A DNA stretch of 42,938 nucleotides from JBMNCR01 sp049366695 (GCA_049366695.1 JBMNCR010000115.1:1-42938); one strand, 5' to 3'. Shown: positions 8,338-17,421, numbered from the stretch's first letter. Translations and numbers: made by a program. Notes: generated by a model from the letters alone, not told the origin.

Positions 8338-10674
8338 ATGAAAAGAGTGTTTGTATTTATTATTGTGTTTGGGTTGTTTTTATCATCATTTACTTCAGCT
8401 CAGGCAATTTCTGAAGAAAATATCTATGATGAAAAAATACACTATTCAGAATTCATTGAAAAATTAGAGAAAGAAAAAGATGACAATGACTATATACGCC
8501 AAAATACTAATTTAAATGCTACTATACAAAATATTGTCACTAGTAACATTAATGATCCGGATTATAATGAACAATGGAATTTTAATAAAATTAATATGGA
8601 GGCTGCTTGGAATAAAGCTAGTGGAACAAATCAAGTGAAGGTAGCAATTATCGATTCAGGATTAGATATTTATAGTGATATAAATGGTGCAAATGTGGTT
8701 GATGGTTGTTCAATTATAAATGGAGTAAAAACAGTAGGGCAATTTTCTGATTCAACTTATCAAGGAACAAGAATTGCATCAATTATAGCAGCTCAGAAAA
8801 ACTCTATAGGTATAGCTGGAATTGCGCCAAATGCCAAAATAATTCCTATAAAAGTATCTCAAAGTAACGGCAAGAATTCTATTTCCGATACAATAATTGG
8901 TGTGCAATGGGCTATGGAAAAAGGAGCAAATATAATTTATATCAATACATGTGGAGATATTGATGATTCAAATTTAGAATCAATTATTGATGAAGCTTAT
9001 GAAAGTAATATTATTATACTGTCACCTACAGGAGATGGTAGTAGTAATGATGACATTGATTATCCTGGTGCGTATTCGAATGTAATATCAGTAGGATCAA
9101 CTAATTCTAATGATAATGTTTCGTCTTTTTCAAATAAAGGTATGGAAATAGATATAACAGCGCCAGGGGAAAATATTTATCTTCCATCCTCTGCTAGCAA
9201 TTATACAACATATAATGGTACATCATATGCAGCTGCCACAGTTGCAGGGGTTGCAGTCTTATTAAAAACAAAGTATTCAAGTTTGTCTAATACAAAGTTA
9301 GAGCAAATATTATGTACATCTGCATTAGATATAACTGACATCAAAGGTTGGGATTGGGACAGTGGTCATGGTAGGATTGATGCTTCTAAATCTTTTGATC
9401 TGGCAGAAAGTATAGTGTGGGATAATAATGATTTATTAACTTCTGCAAATTCTATTGTTTTTAATCAGAACATTACAGGAAAATTATATCCCAGTGATGA
9501 TATTGATACATATAAAATTACATTAAGTAAACCTAGTAAAATAATAATTGAAAGTAGTTGTCCCACGTCAACAGATATTATGATTATTTTAACTGACAAA
9601 GATGGTTACCTATACGATTATGTAGATGCGAATTATGCAGGTGAAGCTGAATGGTTGGAAACTGAAATCTATGAGGCAGGAACATATTATGTGCAAATTC
9701 TCGATTTTTACGGTGATTATAGCATAAATGAAAACTATATACTAAATATTATTAAACCGGTTAGCAAGGGAGAGTCTCAAAGATTATCAGGTAAAAATAG
9801 ATGGGATACTACATCACTAATTAGTAGAGAAGGTTGGTATAGTTCAAAAAACGTAGTTTTAGCTTATGGGATGAATTTTCCTGATGCGCTATCTGCAGCA
9901 CCTTTCGCTTTAGCTTTAAATGCACCTATTCTATTAACTGATAAGGATAAAATCCCTACTGAGACGCTTAATGAAATCAATAGGCTTCAACCAGAAAATA
10001 TTTATCTTCTTGGAGGAGAATTAGTAATAAAGGATTCGGTAGCAAATCAACTTAGTTCAAAAGGATATACAGTTAGTAGGATATGGGGGCAAAATAGATT
10101 TCAGACTGCAATACAAATAGGAAATGAATTAAGAAATATAGTCCAAACAGATACAGCAGTACTAACATATGGAATGAATTATCCTGATGCTTTAGGAATT
10201 AGTGGAATTGCTGCAGAAAAGGCGTGGCCGATATTGTTTACTGATAAGAACACATTGCAAACTGATACAAAAAACGCTCTAATAGATTGGGGAATAAAAA
10301 AAGTCAAAATTATTGGAGGAACGCTAGTTATTAGTGCTGCTATAGAAAATGAATTAAAGTCTATGGGTATCTCTGTAGAAAGAATTGCAGGACAAAATAG
10401 GATAGATACATGTATAAAAATAGCACAAAGATTTAAGTCAGCTACCGATGGGATTATAGTTACTACTGGATTTAATTTTCCTGATGCTATTTCTGGAGGA
10501 CCTTTGTCAGGCAAATTAGGCTATCCAATCATTTTAGTAGAAAAGGATTCGGCAGCCACTATCATAACTAACTATGTGTCCAATAGTCAAGCAGATAGGG
10601 GTATATTTTTAGGTGGTACCCTTGCTATAAGTAATAACGCAAAAAATCAGATTACTAATAATTTAGATCAGTAG
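8338..10674 (+). CDS. S8 protease-like CWB2 protein, probably catalytically inactive
   Basis: A 778-residue paralogue of the protease at 1881, with the same order of parts: signal peptide (about 1-24), S8 domain (about 70-355), PPC-like domain (about 365-475), and three CWB2 repeats (from about 482, 581 and 682). Aligned to its paralogue, Asp106 (AIIDSGL) and Ser296 (NGTSYAAAT) are kept. The catalytic histidine is Gln142 (TYQGTRIAS against FPHGTSVSA) and the oxyanion asparagine is Asp233 (TGDG against TGND). Without the general-base histidine, normal serine protease activity is not expected. It may serve as a binding, regulatory or structural surface protein. ATG 8338 is chosen because it begins a clean signal peptide, although the GGGGG lies 12 bases upstream; ATG 8326 is also possible but would abut the GGGGG. 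Confidence 0.9.
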   Translation: MKRVFVFIIVFGLFLSSFTSAQAISEENIYDEKIHYSEFIEKLEKEKDDNDYIRQNTNLNATIQNIVTSNINDPDYNEQWNFNKINMEAAWNKASGTNQVKVAIIDSGLDIYSDINGANVVDGCSIINGVKTVGQFSDSTYQGTRIASIIAAQKNSIGIAGIAPNAKIIPIKVSQSNGKNSISDTIIGVQWAMEKGANIIYINTCGDIDDSNLESIIDEAYESNIIILSPTGDGSSNDDIDYPGAYSNVISVGSTNSNDNVSSFSNKGMEIDITAPGENIYLPSSASNYTTYNGTSYAAATVAGVAVLLKTKYSSLSNTKLEQILCTSALDITDIKGWDWDSGHGRIDASKSFDLAESIVWDNNDLLTSANSIVFNQNITGKLYPSDDIDTYKITLSKPSKIIIESSCPTSTDIMIILTDKDGYLYDYVDANYAGEAEWLETEIYEAGTYYVQILDFYGDYSINENYILNIIKPVSKGESQRLSGKNRWDTTSLISREGWYSSKNVVLAYGMNFPDALSAAPFALALNAPILLTDKDKIPTETLNEINRLQPENIYLLGGELVIKDSVANQLSSKGYTVSRIWGQNRFQTAIQIGNELRNIVQTDTAVLTYGMNYPDALGISGIAAEKAWPILFTDKNTLQTDTKNALIDWGIKKVKIIGGTLVISAAIENELKSMGISVERIAGQNRIDTCIKIAQRFKSATDGIIVTTGFNFPDAISGGPLSGKLGYPIILVEKDSAATIITNYVSNSQADRGIFLGGTLAISNNAKNQITNNLDQ

Positions 10675-10724
10675 TATTTATTAATCAAAGAAATTCATAT
10701 TTATTATAACTACATAAATTAGGG

Positions 10725-12935
10725 GTGATCAATATTAAAAGATACATAGGAATAATGATAACAATAATGATGGTGTTTTTTTCATTCCAGCCTATAATGG
10801 CTAATGAAGAGGAAACTTCAGTATTAGACGAGTCACAAATAATTGACGAAGTTACAACTGATAGTATAAACCTTATACAAAGTACAGAAAAAGCATATTG
10901 GATTGATAATGATTTACATATTGAAGGATGGGTATATTTAGAAGGCATAAATATTTCCACTGAAGCAAGTGTTGAAAAATCTATTGTAGTAAAAAATTCC
11001 TCTGGAAAAGAGATAGCTAAATACGATGCAACAGATATTAAGAAAACTAATATTACAAAAGCTAGAGGTCAAAATAAATACAATTACGATTATAGTGGCT
11101 ATGTAGTGGATATACCAATTGATAAACTTACTTCTGATGGCATATATAATCTTTATATTGAAATAATAGCAAATGGAACAACGTTGCAGCAAGAAATAAC
11201 GAATCCCGCTAAAGGGGCTTTGAAAGATACAAGGAAGAAAGGGATAAATAATGTTTCGTATTATCCTAAGTGGGATGATAAAAAATTTATAATTGAGAGA
11301 CAATCATATACTTTAAATATCCAGCAGTCTACAGAAAAAGTAGATTGGAACGGAAACAAACTACATATTGAAGGATGGATAATACTAGAAGAGATTGATA
11401 TGGCTATTGAATCAGATGTTGAAAAACACATAATAATAAAAAATTCTAGTAACAATGAAGTCGCAAGGTGCAAGGCTTATGATACAAGAAGAATAGATAT
11501 AACAGAAGGAAAAGGTCAAGGAAATTACGATTATAACTATAGTGGATATAAAGTGGATATACCTATAAATAGTTTAGGTGCCGATGGTAATTATTTCATA
11601 TATATAGAAGTAACTTCAAACGGTTTTAGCAAAACTACTGCAGTAACTAATCCGACTATAACATACAGTTCAAATTTACAAAATAAAGTTATAAGCAATA
11701 AAATATATCAACCTAAATGGTCGAATAATGTTTTGTTATTAGCAAAATCTAGTCCGACTATTCAACAAAGTACAAATAAAGTTTATTGGAATGGAAATAA
11801 TCTATACATTGAGGGATGGATATTAATAAATGATTTGAATATATCATCAGAAGGTAGTGTAGAAAAGGATATAGTTGTTAAGAATTCTAGTGGTAAAGAA
11901 ATTGCTAGATATAATGCTACGGATGTTAAAAGAACCGATGTAACAAATGCTAAAGGTAACGGAGTAAATAATTATGATTATAGTGGATATAAGATTGATT
12001 TACCTATTACAAAACTAACGTCTATAGGAGATTATAAAGTATTTATCGAGATAAAAACAGGTGGAGCAACTAAAATTGAACAAATAAAAAATCCTACAGA
12101 TACTTGTAAAATAATAGATGAAAAAGAAATAAATAGTTCAATATATAAACCAAATTGGGTAAGTAATGCTTTAGTTATAAATAAGAGTAGAACTATAACT
12201 ATTATGTTAGATCCAGGACACGAAGGAAAATATCCACTGGATCCAGGAGCAGTAAGAAATGGACTTTATGAATATCAATTGAACAATCAATTGGTAAAGA
12301 AAATAGCAGCCAAATTACAAGAGCAAGGATACAATGTAGTATATACTAGGAACCCTAGTATAGAAGCAATTGCTCCATTAAAGCAAAGAGATGAGAAAGT
12401 AAATGCAGTAATGCCAGATCTATGTATAAGTGTGCATCATGATTCTAGTTTAAACTCTTCAATGAAAGGCTATAGTATACATTGGAGCAGCTATAGATAT
12501 AAGATAGATAAAAGTGGACTTTATGTTCGAATAAAAAATAAAAATTATGCTTTTGTTAAAGAAGAGAAAAAAATGGTAAACGGAGAAGAAGAAACATATG
12601 TAACTTACAAAGATAGTTCTGGAAAGAATGTGAAAGTTAATATTGATGGAAGCCTTGTTGTATTAGATAAAACTTTATCCAAAGCCGCGCTAGGTTCAAA
12701 AGAATTCGCAAATATACTTTATAAAAAATTACAAGGTTTAGACTATATTGGACCAAGGGTTAATCCAGTGAGTGACCATAATTTATATATAACTAGAGAA
12801 ACAAATGTACCAACAGTATTATTTGAAGCAGGTTTTGTATCAAACTCTACAGAAGCACAAAAAATTAAGAACTCAAGCAATCAGAATAAATTTGCAGAAA
12901 AAGTTGTATTAGCTATTAATGAGTATTTTAATTAG
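10725..12935 (+). CDS. Secreted N-acetylmuramoyl-L-alanine amidase with three novel-looking N-terminal repeats
   Basis: A zinc amidase (Amidase_3, PF01520) that would cut between MurNAc and L-Ala in peptidoglycan. After the signal peptide come three tandem modules of about 147 residues (about 51-198, 199-345, 346-485), each starting QSTEK/NxxxW and carrying IEGW and DYSGY motifs; I do not recognise the family. The C-terminal catalytic domain (about 490-736) shows LDPGHEG (zinc His499), a Glu in NGLYEYQLN, CISVHHDS and the catalytic Glu in LFEAGFVSN. There is an insert of about 60 residues after the HH motif. It has no CWB2, so the N-terminal modules may do the wall binding. The start is uncertain: GTG 10725 overlaps the ribosome-binding site AGGGGTGATC, while ATT at 10734 is correctly spaced and begins a typical signal peptide (KRYIGIMIT). 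Confidence 0.9.
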   Translation: MINIKRYIGIMITIMMVFFSFQPIMANEEETSVLDESQIIDEVTTDSINLIQSTEKAYWIDNDLHIEGWVYLEGINISTEASVEKSIVVKNSSGKEIAKYDATDIKKTNITKARGQNKYNYDYSGYVVDIPIDKLTSDGIYNLYIEIIANGTTLQQEITNPAKGALKDTRKKGINNVSYYPKWDDKKFIIERQSYTLNIQQSTEKVDWNGNKLHIEGWIILEEIDMAIESDVEKHIIIKNSSNNEVARCKAYDTRRIDITEGKGQGNYDYNYSGYKVDIPINSLGADGNYFIYIEVTSNGFSKTTAVTNPTITYSSNLQNKVISNKIYQPKWSNNVLLLAKSSPTIQQSTNKVYWNGNNLYIEGWILINDLNISSEGSVEKDIVVKNSSGKEIARYNATDVKRTDVTNAKGNGVNNYDYSGYKIDLPITKLTSIGDYKVFIEIKTGGATKIEQIKNPTDTCKIIDEKEINSSIYKPNWVSNALVINKSRTITIMLDPGHEGKYPLDPGAVRNGLYEYQLNNQLVKKIAAKLQEQGYNVVYTRNPSIEAIAPLKQRDEKVNAVMPDLCISVHHDSSLNSSMKGYSIHWSSYRYKIDKSGLYVRIKNKNYAFVKEEKKMVNGEEETYVTYKDSSGKNVKVNIDGSLVVLDKTLSKAALGSKEFANILYKKLQGLDYIGPRVNPVSDHNLYITRETNVPTVLFEAGFVSNSTEAQKIKNSSNQNKFAEKVVLAINEYFN

Positions 12936-13285
12936 AATGAATATAAAAGATGTATGATACTTCGCTACGCTCTGAATGACTGGGTGAAAAGTTGGACGGT
13001 TGGAATGTTTGAAAAGTTATCATCAAGAGGAGCTCGCGACGAAGGATCTTTGCCTTTGGTAAGGAAAATACTGTTTTTAAGTTTTTTCAATTCAGATTGA
13101 AACGAAAATAATCAAATAGATTTTATATAATAAACCAACACTCCAACTTAAGCATTATAAACACTGTTATATCAAAAAATACCTAAAGTAATTTTCTTGA
13201 TTAACAGGTACAAAATTCTGAAATAACCATATATATAGTATATGTCAATTAAAATAGATGTTCATAAAATGCTTGGAGGTTTTAT
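12936..13285. other. Intergenic region with REP-like repeat
   Basis: A 350-base stretch between the amidase and sigma-factor genes. Its first third is the second REP-like copy (12956-13066). The rest is AT-rich with no gene. A GGAGG ribosome-binding site lies just before the ATG at 13286. Confidence 0.6.
12956..13066. repeat. REP-like inverted repeat pair, internal copy
   Basis: The half-site at 12956-12980 ends TCTGAATGAC. After a 39-base spacer, a second half at 13020-13066 reads TCATCAAGAGGAGCT followed by CGACGAAGGATCT. The order and spacing match the copy at 42791-42938 (38-base spacer), and it is more degraded than the edge copies. Confidence 0.75.
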
Positions 13286-13858
13286 ATGGACATTGACTAT
13301 ATTATAAAAGAAATTAAAGACGGCAAGAATGAAAAAAAAGTAATATTAATAGATATGGTTAGACCATTGATTATATCAATGGCCAATAAATATAGTGACA
13401 ATAATTCTTTTGAAGACCTCTTTCAAGATTCCGTTGAAATTTTACTAGACAGTATCAATAAATATGATCCTTCTTTGAAGGTTCCTTTTATTGGTTTTTT
13501 TCAGAAGAGACTTCTGTATTTTCATTTGAATAATTGTAATAAAAGTATAGAGGCTTTGAGTTTAGATACAAAAATAAAAAATACACGAGAATCTTTTAAG
13601 GATATAATTCCTTCTCAAGACAAAGATAATTTGGATAGACTAATTTGGACTGAAGATAGGAATATGCTAGTAAAGGCCGTAGGAAATTTAACGGACAAGC
13701 AAAGATGGATAATAATAGAGTACTATTTTAAAGGAAAGAAATTAATTGATATTTCTAAACAGTATAAAATTCATTATCAATCCTTAGTAAAATTAAAAGC
13801 CAGGGCATTAAGAAACTTAAAAAAGTTCATTGATAATGAGAAATATAATATTATGTAA
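13286..13858 (+). CDS. Small sigma-70 family RNA polymerase sigma factor
   Basis: A 190-residue protein with a sigma-70 region 2 (about 10-75; core motif FEDLFQDSVEILLDSI, where the ED-x-x-Q pattern is typical of core binding) and a region 4 helix-turn-helix (about 128-182; LTDKQRWIIIEYYFKGK then ISKQYKIHYQSLVKLK). There is no region 1 or 3, so it belongs with ECF-like or phage-like factors. GGAGG precedes the ATG by about eight bases. It converges on a DUF2922/DUF1659 gene pair. Small sigma factors are, as far as I recall, common neighbours of such pairs in Firmicutes, which hints at a regulatory link. Its regulon is unknown, and no anti-sigma gene is visible beside it. Confidence 0.85.
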   Translation: MDIDYIIKEIKDGKNEKKVILIDMVRPLIISMANKYSDNNSFEDLFQDSVEILLDSINKYDPSLKVPFIGFFQKRLLYFHLNNCNKSIEALSLDTKIKNTRESFKDIIPSQDKDNLDRLIWTEDRNMLVKAVGNLTDKQRWIIIEYYFKGKKLIDISKQYKIHYQSLVKLKARALRNLKKFIDNEKYNIM

Positions 13859-13862
13859 TAAT

Positions 13863-13893
13863 ATCGCCTACTTCACAATTTGAAATAGGCGAT
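13863..13893. terminator. Bidirectional hairpin between sigma factor and DUF2922 gene
   Basis: ATCGCCTA (13863-13870) pairs with TAGGCGAT (13886-13893), with a smaller TTC/GAA pairing inside the loop. It sits between two convergent stop codons, as expected for a shared terminator. Neither side has a clean T-tract, only AT-rich sequence. Confidence 0.55.
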
Positions 13894-13898
13894 TAATA

Positions 13899-14120
13899 TT
13901 ATAATAAAGTGAATTCAACTACTTCAGTAGTTATTAATTCTGCTTTTGATTTTTCAATTAGACTAGATCCGTTAGGCTCAAATACGTCATTTGTTACGAT
14001 TAGATCCATTAAATCATTTGTTTCCGTTCCAGTTATATCACTTCTAGCATCATTGATACTGATTTTACTACTACCATTATCGGCTCTTTTAAAAGTCATA
14101 TCAAGTTTTACAGTTGCCAT
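13899..14120 (-). CDS. DUF2922 family small protein
   Basis: A 73-residue protein matching the DUF2922 pattern (PF11148): it starts ATVKLDMTFKRADNG, then STISI-like strands (SKISINDAR), and ends with strand-rich EFTLL. It has no signal peptide or membrane segment. A near-perfect AAGGAGGT precedes its ATG on the minus strand. It lies 73 bases downstream of the DUF1659 gene in the same direction, and the pair is probably co-transcribed. The function of the family is unknown. The strong ribosome-binding sites suggest high expression. Confidence 0.82.
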   Translation of the reverse strand: MATVKLDMTFKRADNGSSKISINDARSDITGTETNDLMDLIVTNDVFEPNGSSLIEKSKAELITTEVVEFTLL

Positions 14121-14193
14121 AAAAAAACCTCCTTTATAAGAATTATTAATCTATTATAGATAAAAAATATTTTGAAATACTTATTAATTAGTT

Positions 14194-14418
14194 TTATACT
14201 TCCACTAAGATTATATCCTGTACCTTGTGGATTCCTTCAAGAGTATTTGATTGCAAAGCTGAAATAGCACTAGCTACATCATATATACTCTGGTCAGCCA
14301 CATCTGTTTTAACATTTGAGTAAGTTTTAGATTTTATTATATTATTTCCGTTTCCATCTATACCATAGTTGTATTTTAACTGCAATTTAGAAGTGTTAAC
14401 AGTAGAATCAATTGCCAT
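14194..14418 (-). CDS. DUF1659 family small protein
   Basis: A 74-residue protein matching DUF1659 (PF07872): KLQLKYNYGIDGNGNNIIK, then KTYSNVKTDVADQSIYDVA, then ISALQSNTLEGI, with a final hydrophobic strand. The ATG follows AAAGGAGGTG by about five bases on the minus strand. It is first in a two-gene unit with the DUF2922 gene. The two families usually occur side by side and neither has a known role. Convergence with the sigma-factor gene makes this three-gene unit a candidate functional module, which is inference. Confidence 0.82.
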   Translation of the reverse strand: MAIDSTVNTSKLQLKYNYGIDGNGNNIIKSKTYSNVKTDVADQSIYDVASAISALQSNTLEGIHKVQDIILVEV

Positions 14419-14536
14419 ATTGACACCTCCTTTCTACTATATAAATAGGAAATACTAAAATATATAACCCATGATTCTTAAATAAATGCTGTATACAAAT
14501 AAATACAAAAAATATTTATTAATAACAAGAAATATA

Positions 14537-14565
14537 TTTAATTATATAAATAAATGTTGTATAAT
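14537..14565 (+). promoter_or_regulatory. Possible promoter of the polysaccharide operon
   Basis: TATAAT at 14560-14565 with TTTAAT 17 bases upstream (14537-14542). It is the only good -10 ahead of the phosphohexomutase gene and would drive the run of closely spaced genes to about 21.3 kb. Confidence 0.4.
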
Positions 14566-14636
14566 TAAAAAATGCTATATATTAGTTAATGAAAATTTTA
14601 CCAATTATTATAATAATGTAAATGGGAGAACAAAAA

Positions 14637-16349
14637 ATGAAAGAACAAATAATATTCAACAAGTGGATACAACATCAAAATATCTCCCGTGAAATTAAAG
14701 AAGAATTATTAAGTATTAAAGATAATAATAATAAAATTAAAGATAGATTTTATAAAGATTTAGAATTTGGTACCGGTGGATTACGTGGGATTATTGGTGC
14801 TGGAACAAATCGAATTAATATTTATACTATAGCTAAGGCCACTAGAGGTATAGGAGAGTATATATTGTCATTAGGTGAAGAGGGCAAAGGACGAGGAGTT
14901 GTTATAGCATATGATTCTAGGCATATGTCAAGAGTGTTCGCTAAACAAACAGCTTTAGTTTTATGTGCCATAGGAATAAAAACGTACCTATTTGATGATT
15001 TAAGACCGACCCCAGAATTATCTTTTGCCGTAAGATATCTTAAAGCTACTGCAGGTGTAGTAATTACTGCAAGTCATAATCCTCCTGAATATAATGGATA
15101 CAAAGTCTACTGGGAGGACGGTGGTCAAATCACCGATCAATTAGCAGATGAACTAATTGTAAGAATTAAAGAGGTAAATGATTATTTAAATATTGAGATA
15201 TTAGATGAACAAATTGCCGAAGAAAGAAATTTGCTACACTATATTGGTGAAGAAATAGATACAGCTTATATTAACAAAATTAAGAAATTATCTATGGACA
15301 CTTCTGATAAGAATGTTAAAGTAGTGTATACTCCTATACATGGAACAGGATTAATTCCAATTAGGCGTGTATTAAGAGAAATGAATTATAATAATTTACA
15401 TATTCTAAAATCACAAGAAAAGCCTGACCCTAATTTTTCTACTGTAAAAAGTCCTAATCCAGAAGAATCTGAAGCATTATCATTAGCAATTGAATACGGT
15501 AAGGAAGTAGATGCTGATTTGGTTTTTGGTACAGATCCCGATAGTGATAGAATTGGAATTGCTGTAAAGGATAATAATGGGAAGTATCAGTTGTTAAATG
15601 GTAACCAAACAGGTGTGCTTCTATTGAATTATTTATTAAAAATGAATAAAGATAAGTTGACAGACAATAATGTGTTGATAAAAACAATTGTAACAAGTGA
15701 TTTGGGTGCAGTAATAGCTGAGGATTATGGTGTTAAAACCATTGAGACATTAACAGGTTTTAAATATATTGGAGAAAAAATAAAAGAATTTGAGAGTACT
15801 GATGACAACTTTCTATTTGGATATGAAGAAAGCTATGGTTATTTGACAGGAACTTTTGTACGTGATAAGGATGCAGTAATTTCTGCAATGCTTTTATGTG
15901 AAATGACAAATTATTATAAATCCCTAAAACTATCGCTATTAGATGTATTAAATGAAATATATGAAAAATATGGTTACTATAAGGAACATTTGCAGTCAAT
16001 CAAACTTTCAGGGTTAGAAGGAAGTAAAAGAATAGATAAAATAATGAATTATTTTAGAGATGATTTAAACTTAGACATAAAAGGATTTGATGTAGAGTAC
16101 ATCAATGATTACAAAAAATCTATATCATTAAATATGTTAATAAAAGAAGAAAATGTTATTCAATTACCTAAGTCAAATGTTCTAAAATACATTAGTGTAG
16201 ATGGATCTTGGTTTGCTCTAAGACCTTCAGGAACTGAGCCTAAGTTAAAGATATATTATTCAGTTAGGGACGTGATGAAAAGTAGTGTAGATTATAAATT
16301 AGAACAAATAAAGGCGGGCATTAATCACATCATTAGTATTATTGAGTAA
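14637..16349 (+). CDS. Phosphoglucomutase/phosphomannomutase
   Basis: An alpha-D-phosphohexomutase of 570 residues, interconverting hexose-6-phosphate and hexose-1-phosphate in the cytoplasm. Motifs in order are the N-terminal FGTGGLRG, the phosphoserine loop TASHNPPEYNGYK with Ser146, the magnesium loop DPDSDR (300-305), the sugar-binding FGYEESYGYL, and the C-terminal phosphate-binding RPSGTEPK. The length fits the long PgcA/PGM2-type family. ATG 14637 follows GGGAG by eight bases and is preferred to ATG 14622, which precedes that site. Only 15 bases separate it from manC, so within this operon it most likely supplies mannose-1-phosphate, and it may also make glucose-1-phosphate for RfbA and UDP-glucose synthesis. 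The exact sugar preference cannot be read from the sequence. Confidence 0.92.
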   Translation: MKEQIIFNKWIQHQNISREIKEELLSIKDNNNKIKDRFYKDLEFGTGGLRGIIGAGTNRINIYTIAKATRGIGEYILSLGEEGKGRGVVIAYDSRHMSRVFAKQTALVLCAIGIKTYLFDDLRPTPELSFAVRYLKATAGVVITASHNPPEYNGYKVYWEDGGQITDQLADELIVRIKEVNDYLNIEILDEQIAEERNLLHYIGEEIDTAYINKIKKLSMDTSDKNVKVVYTPIHGTGLIPIRRVLREMNYNNLHILKSQEKPDPNFSTVKSPNPEESEALSLAIEYGKEVDADLVFGTDPDSDRIGIAVKDNNGKYQLLNGNQTGVLLLNYLLKMNKDKLTDNNVLIKTIVTSDLGAVIAEDYGVKTIETLTGFKYIGEKIKEFESTDDNFLFGYEESYGYLTGTFVRDKDAVISAMLLCEMTNYYKSLKLSLLDVLNEIYEKYGYYKEHLQSIKLSGLEGSKRIDKIMNYFRDDLNLDIKGFDVEYINDYKKSISLNMLIKEENVIQLPKSNVLKYISVDGSWFALRPSGTEPKLKIYYSVRDVMKSSVDYKLEQIKAGINHIISIIE

Positions 16350-16364
16350 TTAAGGAGGAACATT

Positions 16365-17408
16365 ATGTTAACAGCGCTAATTATGGCGGGGGGGAGTGGC
16401 AAAAGATTTTGGCCTCTTTCTACAGAAAAAAGACCTAAACAATTGATAAAATTAATATCAGATAAGACTATGATTAGGGAAACAGTGGATAGGATTTCTC
16501 CCATCATACCCTTTGATAAAATATTTATTGCAACAAACATTAAACAATTCAAAGCAATTCATGCAGAATTACCAGAAATTCCTGAAGAAAATATTATTAT
16601 AGAGCCTTCATTTAAAGATACAGCTGCTGCAATTGGATATGGCAGTATATATATTAAGAAAAGATATTCTGAGAGTGAAGTTGTAGTTCTTGCTTCAGAT
16701 CATGTAATCAAAGATGAAGAAAATTTTCGTGATATAATTAATATCGCAGTAAAAGAAGCCAGAAATAATAAGTCAATTATTACGCTTGGGATAAAGCCAA
16801 CAAAACCAGAAGTAGGATATGGTTATATTGAAACTCAAATCGATATTTGTATAGGAAAATCATGTGAAGTTGTTGCATTTAGAGAGAAACCAAATATTGA
16901 TATAGCGAAAGAATACATAAGTAAAGGAAATTATCTTTGGAATAGTGGAATGTTTATTTTTTCAATAAACACTATTCTAGAAGAATTCAATAAGTATTTA
17001 AAAGATCATTATGCTGCATTAATGATTCTTTCAAAATATATTAATGAGATACAAACTGATTCCATTAATAATATAAAAAAATATTTCGACCAGTTCGAGA
17101 AAATATCTATTGACTTTGGTATAATGGAAAAAACTGAGAGGATTAAAGTTATTCCTGTGGATTTTGGTTGGAATGATGTGGGTAGTTTTTCTGCTTTAGA
17201 AGAAGTTTTTGATAAAGAAGGTCATAACTCATTAATTAAAGATATACAAGTGAAGGAGTATAACTCTAATAATAATTTATATATTGGAGAAAATTCTAGT
17301 CTTAATATTATGGCTTTAGGTCTAGAAGATTTAATAGTTGTTAATAATGGTAATAATTTATTAATTTGCAAGAAAGAAGAACTAGAAAATATAAAAAAAC
17401 TTATTTAA
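16365..17408 (+). CDS. manC: Mannose-1-phosphate guanylyltransferase
   Basis: Makes GDP-mannose from mannose-1-phosphate and GTP. This is the short single-domain form (347 residues), without the phosphomannose isomerase half found in bifunctional enzymes. The nucleotide-binding loop is MAGGSGKRFWPLS followed by KRPKQ. EKPNIDIAKEYI, NYLWNSGMFIF and the metal-binding VDFGWNDVGS are all in the expected order. AAGGAGG lies upstream of ATG 16365. It sits between the phosphohexomutase and the initiating sugar transferase with gaps of 15 and 13 bases, so it is clearly one transcription unit. Its product feeds Gmd and possibly the mannosyltransferase-like GT4 enzymes. Confidence 0.93.
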   Translation: MLTALIMAGGSGKRFWPLSTEKRPKQLIKLISDKTMIRETVDRISPIIPFDKIFIATNIKQFKAIHAELPEIPEENIIIEPSFKDTAAAIGYGSIYIKKRYSESEVVVLASDHVIKDEENFRDIINIAVKEARNNKSIITLGIKPTKPEVGYGYIETQIDICIGKSCEVVAFREKPNIDIAKEYISKGNYLWNSGMFIFSINTILEEFNKYLKDHYAALMILSKYINEIQTDSINNIKKYFDQFEKISIDFGIMEKTERIKVIPVDFGWNDVGSFSALEEVFDKEGHNSLIKDIQVKEYNSNNNLYIGENSSLNIMALGLEDLIVVNNGNNLLICKKEELENIKKLI

Positions 17409-17421
17409 GTGAGGTAAAGTA

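Noticed and set aside
10179..10514. Minus-strand frame of 111 codons inside the pseudoprotease gene
   Set aside because: It lies wholly in CWB2 repeat coding sequence; a similar mirror frame occurs in the other CWB2 protease gene at 4193-4399, as expected for shadow frames.
13909..14139. Plus-strand frame opposite the DUF2922 gene
   Set aside because: The minus-strand gene has a family match and a perfect ribosome-binding site; this frame has neither.
14486..14692. Short plus-strand frame overlapping the phosphohexomutase start
   Set aside because: Low-complexity, AT-driven translation with no ribosome-binding site, overlapping a certain gene.
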